From: an uncultured Bacteroidales bacterium | GTDB taxonomy: Bacteria; Bacteroidota; Bacteroidia; Bacteroidales; Paludibacteraceae | Direction of reading: 5' to 3' | DNA length: 18,818 nucleotides | Assembly: GCA_946619625.1 (NCBI GenBank) | Contig: CAMOMF010000156.1 | Coordinates: 1 to 18,818 of the forward strand | Part shown: in pieces, positions 1 to 10,800 of the stretch | How the letters are laid out: every line of letters starts with the position of its first letter | Position numbering within the stretch: position 1 is the first letter of the stretch | Position numbers and translations under genes: made by a program | The notes under the pieces: generated by a model | Told to the model about the DNA's origin: nothing | Database searches by the model: none | The model's input: only the letters and a program-made list of their open reading frames with translations

Positions 1-462
1 AATCGAGTCCGTCCGCTCTATATCCACCGGCTGAAGGAGGAAATACTTGTTTGTGGAGGAGTAAACGATACGCAGGAAACCTCTTATGTACAGCAACTCG
101 CCCACATGGCAACCATCCACAACAGGGCTGTTGTAGCGGATTGGCTTCCATTGGCTGTCAACAAGGTGATATACATAGTGCCCGCCACCCATTCCGATGA
201 GTGCACAGTACCGCTTGCCATCGTAGTAACGGGCTGCGTCAAGGTATCCGTAGTACGCGGGCAACGTGTCAGCCCCCTCAGTCAGAGGGTGCAAGGGGTT
301 GATTGGCGGCGTGATTGTGTCCAGATTGGATACGTTCATGGTGAGGTTGCCGGGGAAAGTTCCACCATCGATTAGACCCGGCTTGTCGACTATTCCGCTT
401 TTAGAACAGGACACGAAGAGCAACGGCAACACCATGCTGAACAATAATAATAGTCTTCTCAT
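1..462 (-). CDS. Lipoprotein of unknown function (partial, 3' end off window)
   Basis: An open frame runs from an ATG at 462-460 leftward to the window edge without a stop (154 codons visible). The start is a lipoprotein signal peptide: MRR, then a Leu-rich hydrophobic stretch, then the lipobox LFVSC with the acylated Cys at residue 19, followed by Ser-Lys-Ser. The mature part is rich in Gly, Tyr and Pro (for example GMGGGHYVYHLVD, residues ~90-102) and looks like a beta-rich secreted domain. I do not recognise the family. A consensus promoter lies directly upstream (507-538), and the gene is divergent from the giant-protein operon across a shared control region. Co-function with that operon is therefore possible but unproven. 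The C-terminus and full length are unknown. Confidence 0.8.
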   Translation of the reverse strand, partial: MRRLLLLFSMVLPLLFVSCSKSGIVDKPGLIDGGTFPGNLTMNVSNLDTITPPINPLHPLTEGADTLPAYYGYLDAARYYDGKRYCALIGMGGGHYVYHLVDSQWKPIRYNSPVVDGCHVGELLYIRGFLRIVYSSTNKYFLLQPVDIERTDSI

Positions 463-480
463 ACACATACAATTTTATTT

Positions 481-500
481 GTTCTGAAATGTTCTGAAAT
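481..500. repeat. Tandem 10-bp direct repeat in the leader of the left lipoprotein gene
   Basis: GTTCTGAAAT occurs twice in perfect tandem. It lies between the predicted transcription start of the leftward lipoprotein gene (just left of 507) and its ATG at 462, so it would be in the 5' untranslated RNA. Function unknown; chance is possible at this length. Confidence 0.6.
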
Positions 501-506
501 CGACTG

Positions 507-538
507 CAAAGTTACTGCTTTTTTTTGAATTATGCAAA
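507..538 (-). promoter_or_regulatory. Bacteroides-type promoter for the left lipoprotein gene
   Basis: Read on the minus strand, TTTG (538-535) is followed by exactly 20 nt and then TAACTTTG (514-507). This is an exact match to the Bacteroidota housekeeping consensus TTTG-N19-21-TAnnTTTG. Transcription should begin a few nucleotides further left (about 500), giving a leader of about 40 nt before the ATG at 462. Confidence 0.8.
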
Positions 539-544
539 TTTTTG

Positions 545-638
545 ACTTATTCAGTGCATTTTTAGGGTGCCTTATAATAGACTGAAAATAAAACAATTGC
601 AAAAATGGTCAAAAAAAATACTTATTCAGCGCATTTTT
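545..638. repeat. Pair of 19-bp direct repeats between divergent promoters
   Basis: ACTTATTCAGTGCATTTTT (545-563) recurs as ACTTATTCAGCGCATTTTT (620-638), with one mismatch and start-to-start spacing of 75 bp. Both copies lie in the AT-rich space between the leftward promoter (507-538) and the rightward promoter (664-695). This position suits operators for a regulator controlling both transcription units. The tethered HTH protein encoded at 11840-13456 is a natural candidate, but that link is inference. Confidence 0.65.
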
Positions 639-663
639 TGGTGTAAAAAAAGTGAAGAAAAAG

Positions 664-695
664 TTTGGATTTTTAAGATTTTTTTTGTAATTTTG
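664..695 (+). promoter_or_regulatory. Bacteroides-type promoter for the giant-protein operon
   Basis: TTTG (664-667), 20 nt, then TAATTTTG (688-695) match the Bacteroidota promoter consensus exactly. Expected transcription start is about 702-704, some 20 nt before the small ORF at 724 and about 190 nt before the fimbrillin-like gene at 892. No other promoter-like pair was seen between here and 13456, so this one probably drives the whole operon. Confidence 0.8.
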
Positions 696-723
696 CGCCC
701 GATTTCAGTAATTACATACATAT

Positions 724-867
724 ATGAAACACTCTTTCACACATCCCCGCCTCACTATCCTGACAATAGTGCCGGGGCAACTCATTTCCACCAGTGCAGA
801 AACCTTTCAAGCCGAGATAAGCGGCTACGGATCCGACACCGGCGGCGGCTTTAACCAAGACGAATAA
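724..867 (+). CDS. Small ORF (47 aa) leading the giant-protein operon
   Basis: An ATG about 20 nt after the predicted transcription start opens a 47-codon frame ending in TAA at 867, 24 nt before the next gene. The product begins MKHSFTHPRL and ends DTGGGFNQDE. It has a hydrophobic stretch around residues 10-21 but no classical signal peptide and no Cys. The layout (Lys-x-x-aromatic-x-x-Pro start, short hydrophobic middle, Gly/Asp-rich acidic tail) resembles small ORFs of unknown function often found ahead of surface-protein genes in Bacteroidales. That resemblance is from memory. It could be a real small protein, a leader peptide affecting downstream translation, or a chance frame. Position and ending just before the next gene favour a real gene. 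Confidence 0.5.
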   Translation: MKHSFTHPRLTILTIVPGQLISTSAETFQAEISGYGSDTGGGFNQDE

Positions 868-891
868 CAACCACGCATACAACAACACCTT

Positions 892-1824
892 ATGAATAAA
901 CATCTCATCATATCTCTTGTCTGCACCGCTGTGTTGGTGGCAGGAACGGCATGCAGCAGCCGGAACACACCCGAACAAACCTCTGCAAAGAAGCGCTCTA
1001 TCACTATCACCGAGCAAGGTGAACCCGCTTCTTCGCCCAACGCCTCCGCACCCGACATCCTCCGCATTGCCAATGCCACTATAACCGAAGAAACCAACAC
1101 TCTCTCCGCCTCATGGACGGCTGGAGACCTATTGACTTACTGCAACTTAAGCAGGTACAACCCAAATACCTATGAATTTTACACCGGATCTCTGACTGCC
1201 GCCTCTACTGCCACCACGGCACAACTCACAGGGGAGGTGAACTGCATAAACGGCGACTGTCTGGCAGTGGTCTATCCCGCCACAACCTTTACCTCAAACG
1301 ACACCTACACCATCTCCCTCACAGGTCAAGATGGCACACTCGCTTCTTTGGCAACACACTATCACTACCTCTATAGTTGTGCGTATGTAACTTCCGTGAC
1401 AGGAAACACTGCCACGGCAACTATGCCCAAGATGAAAAGCCTCCTCACCGTCTGCAAATTCAGTTTCACAGACAAGGAAACAAGCACCATCATCCCTATT
1501 AAAACGCTCGCTATCAGTTATGGAGGAAGCGGCAGTGATAGTAACACCTACCCTCAGTCTGCATCTGTTGCTATCAGTGAGAACACAGCCCAAACCGACA
1601 TCCACGTCGTTGGAGTCACTGGTTCATCACCCCTCACTATCACCTGCCCCTCCGCGCAGAATGAGGTCTATGTTGCCTTGTTGCCCACACCTTCAGGGGA
1701 ACGTACTTATAACTTCACGGTCACTACCCCCTCCGCTGCGACCTACTCCGGCACTGCCAGAGCCACCCTCCATGAGGGAGAATACGTAGTTGCCACAGAA
1801 CTCAAACTAATCAAGAATCAATAA
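892..1824 (+). CDS. Fimbrillin-like (Mfa-like) lipoprotein
   Basis: A 310-aa secreted lipoprotein. The signal peptide MNKHLIISLVCTAVLVAG ends in lipobox-like AGTAC, with the acylated Cys at residue 21 and a Ser-rich linker after it. The mature protein is Thr/Ser-rich and all-beta in character. It shows features typical of the fimbrillin-like/Mfa-like families: an early W-x-x-GD segment (SWTAGDLLTYC, ~74-84), a VVYPAT segment (~126), then a Gly-Gln-Asp-Gly turn and a 'lTvckFsF' strand followed by I-x-I-x strands. It ends in a beta strand (VATELKL). The family call rests on these patterns, not on an alignment. It lies 2 nt before the giant gene, so the two are co-translated and may associate at the cell surface. 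Most fimbrillins sit in operons with other fimbrial subunits, and none are seen here. An uncharacterised adhesin-partner lipoprotein is the alternative. Confidence 0.6.
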   Translation: MNKHLIISLVCTAVLVAGTACSSRNTPEQTSAKKRSITITEQGEPASSPNASAPDILRIANATITEETNTLSASWTAGDLLTYCNLSRYNPNTYEFYTGSLTAASTATTAQLTGEVNCINGDCLAVVYPATTFTSNDTYTISLTGQDGTLASLATHYHYLYSCAYVTSVTGNTATATMPKMKSLLTVCKFSFTDKETSTIIPIKTLAISYGGSGSDSNTYPQSASVAISENTAQTDIHVVGVTGSSPLTITCPSAQNEVYVALLPTPSGERTYNFTVTTPSAATYSGTARATLHEGEYVVATELKLIKNQ

Positions 1825-1826
1825 AC

Positions 1827-4800
1827 ATGCGCGATATGAAGACTTTCCGGTTTATCAAGCAAACACTTCTTTCTCTCCTCCTGCTTTTGGCGGGCACAAC
1901 CCTTCACGCCAGTGACTGGGTACTCAACGAGGACAAGTACAACGCTACCCATTACACCGACCACCTCTACCTCGAGGTGTTCCTCGCCGACCTTGACTAC
2001 GGCAACACTTACTGCAAGGAGGGTACACTTACTGCCACTAACGGCAGCGTGTCTATTGACCTCCTCACCCTCAAGTACGTCAATCAGGGCGATGACGAGA
2101 GTCAGACCGCCGAAGTCAAAGGCAAACTGCTCATGCCCAACGCCAAGGCGTGGTTCACCAACTCGCAGTCAGGCAATCAGGAACTTACCACATCCGAGCA
2201 GAGTTTCTGGCTCACCAAGTGGGGCAGCGACCACCACTACATGACTGCTAAAATCGACTTCTACTACTCGGCAGCAATGGCGGGAGGCGACTGGAAAATC
2301 TATTTCCACTTCAAGCACTCCAATGACAGTTGGTACACACGTGTCCTGCGCTACTCCATCGGCACAAGCACCTCGCTCGGACTGCCCGATTTCAACGCCG
2401 CGGCATACACCGTGGAACGTACTGGCATAGACCGCCTCACCTTCACAGTGCCCCAACTGCCAAACGATATTCCAAGCAAAGTCAGCACTATCCGCATGCG
2501 TAAGTGTACCTACGATGTACGCTATATTTTCTACAAACAGGACGGCAGTTCCGTGACGGTGGACAACACCTATGAGGCATCCGCCACGCAGCAGAAAACC
2601 GAAGAATATACTTTCCCGGACGGAGTGGGAAACCCCGCACGCATATACTGCCGGGTAGTGGCTACACACGGCGTGAAAGACCCCTCCGAATGGTTTAACC
2701 GGCGCACCAAGACAGACACCAAGGATAATGCCTTCAAGGTCGTTCCTGTACCTGGCTCGGTCACTACTGACTTCCGCCAGTTCTCCGGGCAAGCGGCACT
2801 CACATGGACTACCCCATCCGGCTCGCAGTTCATGGAGGTCACACCCTACATTTACCGGGTAGAAACCGACGACTTGGGAACGCCCAAGTCCGGTCAGTCG
2901 TGGAGCAAAAGGGGCGCGCTCAGCAGCACCAACGGAGGTGCACTCAGTTTCACCGACGATGACGTCGCTATCGGCACGTACTACCGCTACATGGCGCTTA
3001 ATGTGCCTACACAGTGGATTAACAACGGCATTTCGGAGAGTACGCTCAACAGTCCGAGTGCCGACCTCCTTGACAAACTCGGCAGCAACACTTCCGAAGT
3101 AATGAGTTCAGCCCCGATAGTCTCTATTTATAACCTAAGACAGGACACCACCGTCAAGAACAAAGTGCGACTTACTTGGCAATATACACGAGTGCCTACC
3201 TCCGAGACCACAGTCAACTTCAAGGTGCTCCGCCGTACCGATGAGAACGCCGGTTGGAGCGAAATGAGTTCAACGGCGAGCGGTGATGCCGACCCTGCCG
3301 CGGGCTACACCGTCGATTTCGTGGACGAGACACTCCCGAACTCTATCGTACGCTACCAGTACAAGGTGCGACTCGAACTCTCCGGATACCGCTTCGAGAG
3401 TGACATCATCACCGCCGGACTGCTGAAGGGAACGACACTGACCGGTTTCGATGCGACCAAAGGCACACATGATGCCAGCGTCACCCTCAGTTGGAGTGCA
3501 CAACAGGCGGGTACTGCCAACAGCACCTACATCATTTCGAGGCGCTATGTCAACTCTACAGGCGAGTTCATGCCTATCCATACCGAGAGCAACACAAACG
3601 AACAATACACCTTCGAGGACAATACCGTCAAACCCGGTTATTACTACGAATACCGCATTGAGGCGTACGACGGCGGCGTTCTACAGAACACACGCTACGC
3701 TGTCGGTTTCTGTCAGTCGCGAGGCACCGTCTCCGGAAATGTCCACTACGGTAGCGGCACAGCAGTGCCAGATGTACGCCTGTGGCTGCGACCCTCCGAC
3801 ACGGGAGACGACAACACCGTACGCACTACCTCCCAGTACGTCCACGGTGCCTCCGAAGGCATCTTCTGGCAGGCAGACACCGCTGAACAGAATATAGTAT
3901 TTGGCGCCGATAAGAACTACACCGTGCAGTTCTTCGTTCGCCCGGACGAGGGGCTGGCAGACAGCACTGTACTGGCGGATATACCCGGTGTCGGACAACT
4001 TTATATCATGCCGCAGACTGACGGTTCCTACAAACTCTATAGCAAGCGCCCTGTCGTCACGGAGACCGCTCAAAACTACCACTCAGTCAATATTATTCGT
4101 GCTATCACAAACTATCCTGAAACTCCGTCGGCCACAACCACATACAAAGAAGATTATGGACTTACCATTTATAGTTGGAATGATTATGTAACAATAAGAG
4201 ACAAATGGGAATCTGAGGGATTCAGCAAGAAAGATTATGCTACCAATTGGTGGGGGACAGATGTTAATACACACGTTTTCAGAAAATTTAAGACATTGGA
4301 TACTCCCATTACTATCACCACAAAAGAAAAAACTTTCGACTACTACGACATGGGAGTAACCCTCAGCCCTGGTACTTACTCGCTGCTGACATTCAGCATT
4401 GAAAACGGTACAATCACCACGATGGTGAACGATGGTACACCAGTGGCAAACACGTTCCTTAGGCACGACGATAACACGGTCACCACCACCGAAACCAATG
4501 GCGACTATGTGGTATATAACAGCAAGTTGGTTTCTTTCGAAGGAAACCTGTGTGCCCAAATGCCTGGGACTGGTTGGATGTGGCAGGGACTGGCTCGAAC
4601 CACCCAATATGACGACCCGGTCACTGTCTGCGCCAATTGTGATGACCATAGTACAACATTCTCCATCGGTGGCGCTGCAGGCGTAACCACGGGACAGGCG
4701 TTCAGGGGCAACTTTGCCGAAGTGCGCGTGTGGGACCATGCCCTCACCGATGCCGAGAAACAGAGTGTCTTCGACCGCAGACTCAATGGACGTGAGGCGG

Positions 4801-7800
4801 GACTGGCACTCTACTGGCCACTCGACGAGGGTCTGGAGCGGTACGCCTTCGATGCTTCCTACGCCAGCGACCTACCGAATGGACGTCATGCCACCGTAGG
4901 CAATAACATCACTTCTTCCACTATCATACCGTCAGAGCAACAACTCTCACGTTACGGTGTGACCAATGAAAAGGGCGAGTACCTCATCCGCGGTATTCCG
5001 TTCATGGGCAGCGGCTCATCCTACACTATCGTGCCGGAGAAAGGTATTCACGAGTTCAACCCCAACGTGCGCTCGCTTTTCATCAGCCCCACTTCACTCA
5101 CAGCGAACAATATCGACTTCGAGGACGTCTCTTCTTTCCCCATGACCGGACATATTTACTATGCCGGCACGAACATCCCCGCCGAGGGAATCCAACTCTA
5201 TGTGGATGGAACGCTCCTCACCGCCAATGGCAAGGCACAGCAGACCAATGAAGACGGCTTCTACAGCATAAACGTACCTATCGGGGAACACTACGTGGAA
5301 GCCAAACTGGAGGACAGCCACTACATGGTGGACGGCGGACGCTTCCCATTGGAAGGAACGTACAACTTCGCAGACCGCGTACAGCACGATTTCTTCGATT
5401 CCACTTTGGTTAACTTCTCGGGGCGTGTAGCCGGTGCTAAGTACAACGACACTATACCCGTTGGCTTCGGTGAGTCGAAGAACAACATCGGTGTGGCAAC
5501 TATCACCCTCCGCCTGAACAACGAGTCTTTCTCGTTCAACTGCCAGAACGACTACATCACGCCTGCCACTTCGGACCGTACCTTCGAGAGTGACACGGTT
5601 AGTATTCGGAGTCACGCATGGACAGGTTCGGGTGACGCGGCAAATACCAAGTACATCTATATCACTACTGACAGCGCCACGGGCGAGTTCAGTGCCAAAC
5701 TGCCGCCGCTCAAGTATGTAATGAAGAGTGTTGTGATTGCGTCCAACGACCATATTGAGTTCACCTCTCTGCCCGAGATAGACCTCAGCAACCCCAAACA
5801 GTTGTACACCGACTCTATCCGGCAAGTGACAGAGCAGGGTGACACAGTGAAGGGCACCTACCAATACAACGTCAAGCAGGTGCTCACCTACTACGCCTCC
5901 CCGCAAGTGGATGTAGTAGAGAGAAAGCACCCCACAGGTGCATTTGGCGTGGATTCACTCATTGTTCCTATTGACGAGACGCATAACGATACCATCCGCG
6001 GGGTATGGACAAAAGACAGCCTGGGCGTGCATTACATGTTCGGGTACCCTGTTTACCGGATGTTGGACCGGACAGAGTACGAGATACACGGCTACGAGGC
6101 GTATATCAACAAAGACTACGCTACCCCCGTGACGGACACGGTGAACCTGAACGGACAGGAACTGACCATCGGCAACGAGATGAGTGCCGACCAGATGGTC
6201 ATCTACGAGGCACCAGAGGATAGTGTCCGCTACACGCCCGGTGCGATCTATCAGATGAAACACCACAAACTGATATTGGACAAGAACGGGCGTGCGTTGC
6301 TGCCATGGACCGTTGGTGCTCCGAACATCGTTGCGCCCTTCACGAGGCAGTTCACCATCACCCTCAAACGGGACAACCGCACCTATGAACCCTTCCGCAT
6401 GGATGCCATCGTGTTAGGCCAACTGACGACAGGTAATAACTTCGTCACCAAAGGTCCGGATGCTGTGCAGTTCATTCTGCGAGACCCCTATGGTGCACAG
6501 TCGAAGACCACGTTGAAGCGTGGAAAGGTGGAGACGCACACGCACTACGACACGTACATCCGGTACGGCAACCACAGTTTGGTCGCCACTGTCCTCGGCG
6601 GTGTGGACGTGACAGTAGGAAATGGTATAGGTGTGATGATGTTAACCGGCAACACGGTGAAGCGTGAGACAGATGTAGGCGTAGAGGCTTCATGGCAATA
6701 CACCCATAGGTATGATTCCATCTACGAGACGACGACGATAGAGAGTATCTCGACGAGCGACAAGTCGCCGTACGTAGGTGCATGTGGCGATGTGTATGTA
6801 GGTATGGCGAAGAATCTGCTGGTTGGCACCAGTCGTCACGTACAGGTGAAGAAGAACGTAGAGACGGGCAAGTACGGTATTGTGCTGGAGGACGACCTGG
6901 CTTTTGGCCAGCAGATTAACACCGAGTTCGCCTACACGCAGTACGAACTGGAGAACGTAATGATTCCCAAATGGAAAGACCAGCGTGCGCAGTACCTGAC
7001 GCAGGTCGGGTCGGAGCACGCCGCCCGCAGTTATGTGAACAACAGTGAGCATGTGAAATGTGTCACATGGCTCCGCCCGAGTGACCCGCACTACGGTGAC
7101 AGTGCCACCTATGTGTTTGTCCAGCCGGCGGATACACTGTTCCCGAAGGAGACGGAGATAGACAGCGTGGAGTGGTGCAACAATCAGATAGGCGCATGGG
7201 AGTACTACATTCGGAAGAACGAGGAGGCGAAAGTGCGTGCGATAGAAGAGCAGACACCAAAGAACTACTCTATTGACGGCGGAACGTCCCGTACCTTCGT
7301 TATCCGGCACGACACGACGGCGATAGACCAATACCAGACCACGTACAAGGTAGGAGCGGTGCTGGGCGAGAAATTCGGTTTCCAGTACAGCGGATTCATC
7401 TCGTTCGGTGCCATTGTGAATGTCAAGTCGTCGGTAGGCGGCGGCAGTGTGTCCGGTGCAGGCGATGACGAAAAGAACTACACAGAGTGGGAGTACGTGT
7501 TGTCAGACGGCAACCGCGATGTGGACCTTTCGGTTAACATGTATCCATCGGAGAGCGGTAGCAACAGCAAGATATTCTCGCTGTTCGGTGGTCAGACATA
7601 TAACCCTTATGAGCCGGTGGACTCGACGCACTACTACACGAACGATGCAGGTGAGCACGTGGCATTGGGTAACGGTTCGGTACAGATGGAACAGCCGAAT
7701 ATCCGTATAGGGACAGGTGACAGTGCGCCGGGCGAGCACCTGACTATTACTGATATCCCTGCGGGTCACGCCGCCACAGCGGTGCTATATTGCACGAACA

Positions 7801-10800
7801 TGGCCCATGCGCACCAAGTTCTGAACTTCAGTTACGACCTGGGTATTCCTGAGCGGAGCAACCCTCATGGTTTGGAGATACTGATGGACGGAACGCCTAT
7901 CAACGGCCGCTCGGTTTATCTGAACCAAAGCGAGACGACGCAGAAGGTGATCACTCTGCGCCAGACGGACGAGTCGATATTGGACTATGACAGTATAGAG
8001 ATATGGTTCAAGTCGCAGTACCAGCCTACGATTATCTATGATGTGGCGATGCTGAGTGCGCATTTCACGCCCTCCTCATCGCCGGTGACGCTTACGGTGT
8101 CGAACCCCATTGTGAACACCGACCCCACCACGGGCGAGGGTAAGTTGCAACTGCGGCTGTCGGGCTTCAACCGTCAGTTCCGCAACCTGAAGAACATTGG
8201 TGTACAGTACCGTTTCGCGGGTAACACTGAGTGGACGAATCTGTTTACATGGGAGAAGAGTGCGGCGGATACTACAGGGTCGTCCCGGACGCTCCTGCCC
8301 GAGACAGGTGATTTGCGCTTGACGGTTGACATGTCGAACGACCTGTCCTACCCCGAGGGCAACTATGAGTTCCGCGCATTCACCACAACGCCATATGACA
8401 AAGAAATGGTGCAGGTGTTCAGTGAGGTGACTCAGGTTATCAAGGATATGACGAAACCCCGCCCGCTGTTCACTCCGGCTCCGTCGAACGGCATACTGGG
8501 CATCGGCGACCAATTGTCGATAGAGTTCAACGAGGACATCGTTCCGGGCTATGTGGGTGACAAGAACATCATTGTTTCGGCTAAACTGAACGGTCGCCCG
8601 ATAGACCACGATGTGTCGTTGCGTATATTGCCGTTTAGCGAAGAGGCAAAGACGATGAACCCTGTGTTCCTGAACGGTAATTTCTCGATGGAGTGTTGGC
8701 TGAACATACATAGGAACGGCATTATTCTGCGCCAAGGTTCGGGAGAAAACAGTTTCGCTCTATCGACGGACAGTGCAGGTCATGCAGTGGTACGGATAGC
8801 CGGCGTACGTTTCTTGAGCGAGGCGACGCTGCCGTACGACCAGTGGGTTTTCCTTGCCATGAACTACAAAGCGGACAACATGACATTCAACTTGCTGGCT
8901 CAGTATGGTGACACGACGGTATGGCTTTTTCAGAATCAGAAGATGTCAGCAATGGAGGTGCAGGTGGTGGACTATGCAGAGGACAATTACCTGTACTTAG
9001 GTCCTATTGACGCCAATATCCATGACCTGGCCTTGTACAACATGTACCGCGATGTAGTGGAGGCCTGCGGGAAAAAATACGAGATGAAAGATGCGTACAC
9101 GTATGGTATGACCAACTATTGGCCGATGAAAGAGGGTCACGGTCAGATAGCATCTGACACGCGCCATACGCATGATTTCCAGGTGCCGGACATGTGGAGC
9201 ATTGAAGGGGTGAACTACTCGCTGCGCCTGGACAGTGTGACCGGCTGTCAAGCGGACATCTCGACTGTGAACACGGGTAGGAACGACAGCTATGCCATAG
9301 AGTTGTGGTATTGGCCGTCGATGATATCCAACGGTGATACTGTTTTTGCGACTGACAACATGTGTCTGCACTACGACTCGCTGTACAACCTGGTGTTAGA
9401 CTATGGAGTGAAGTCGCAGACAGTAGTGTCCAGTGAGGATTTCCCGAATGTATGGTCGAATTGGCATCATTTGGCGCTGAATGTTGTTCGCGGTCAGGCG
9501 GCATCGTTCTATTTGGACGGCAAGCGTACGGCAGTCATTGCGGAGGCGGATGTGCCGGTCCTGCATGGTGCCGGTTTGGCTTTCGGCAAGGGCGGTGAAC
9601 TGTGTATGGTGGATGAGATCCGTATCTGGAAAGCCACCCTTACGGAGGAGCGTCTGCTGAGTAATATGTACAACACGATAGATACAGCGGACCTCTATTC
9701 CCGTGGTCTGATAGCGTACTATCCGTTCGAGAAGGATTCAACCATCAACGGAGTGCGTACCAAAGGTTTCACACTTAAGAACATGGCTCCGCGGTCGTTG
9801 TCGGGCAACGCCGGCGATGTGTCAGCCCCTGCCAGTATGTCTGTACGGTCCACTCCTGCACTGAAAAGTGCTCCGTCGGAGGTTCGTATCACCGCCGTTC
9901 CGGTGGCGTCTGAGCGCAAGGTGGTCATTAACTTGGCTCCCGCCGAGGTGAGTGCGCGCGACATAGAGGGCACTACGCTGAACATCACTGTGGCGGAGGT
10001 GCATGACCTTCACGGCAACATGTCCGACCCTATCAAATGGACAGCATACGTACAGCAGAACACGCTGGTATGGTTGCGTGACTCGGTTAACATCGCCAAG
10101 AAATACGGTGAGGAGTACCGGTTCAGTGTGGATATAGAGAACAAAAGCGGTCAGGTAGAGTACTACACGATTGCGGGCATGCCTGAGTGGTTGAGTCTGG
10201 TGGAAAATGGTCAGACGGTAAACAGTCAGATTGTCAATAGCTTTGATGTAGGACCGCTACGCACCAAGACGCTCACTTTCTCCGTTACTCAGTTTGTACC
10301 TGTAGGCAACTACGATGTGACCATAGGTCTGAAGGGCAACAACGAGATACTGGAGCCGCTGCGTATCGTGATGAAAGTGCGCGGTGAGACCCCCAACTGG
10401 ACGGTTGATCCGACCCTGTACGACCACTCGATGACGATTATTGGCCAGGTGTATTTGGGCGGTATTCTGATGGAGAGTCCTGAGAGTATGGTTGCTGCGT
10501 TCATTGGTGGCGAGTGTCGGGGAGTGTCATCACCTGAACAAATGCGCGGAGCAGCGTACGTGACGCTGAATGTGTACGGGCTGGACATCCCTTCGAAAGA
10601 CGGCGGTAAGCCTATCTCTTTCCGCATTTGGGACGCGTCGAAGGGTGTGGCATACACCGATGCACAGATAGCCGTTGCGGGTAAGGATACGACTATTTTG
10701 TTCAAGCAGGATGCGTTGGTGGGCAACTTTGATGTGCCTGTTATCTGGACCAAGTCGGACAAAGTGGAGCAACTGCTTTCCGTTCATGAGAACTGGAACT

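Noticed and set aside
567..854. 95-codon plus-strand ORF upstream of the fimbrillin-like gene
   Set aside because: It crosses the consensus promoter and the direct repeat, has low-complexity Lys/Phe-rich content, and is out of frame with the better-placed small ORF at 724.
4081..4340. AT-rich island as an insertion sequence
   Set aside because: No terminal inverted repeats, target duplication or transposase, and the host frame is kept.
5094..5930. Long minus-strand ORF (278 codons) inside the giant gene
   Set aside because: It is antisense to a continuous, clearly coding frame with domain content. Such frames arise from the codon bias here; no promoter or recognisable protein. The same applies to the 207-219-codon antisense frames at 2169-2792, 4083-4739, 6690-7331 and 8076-8735.
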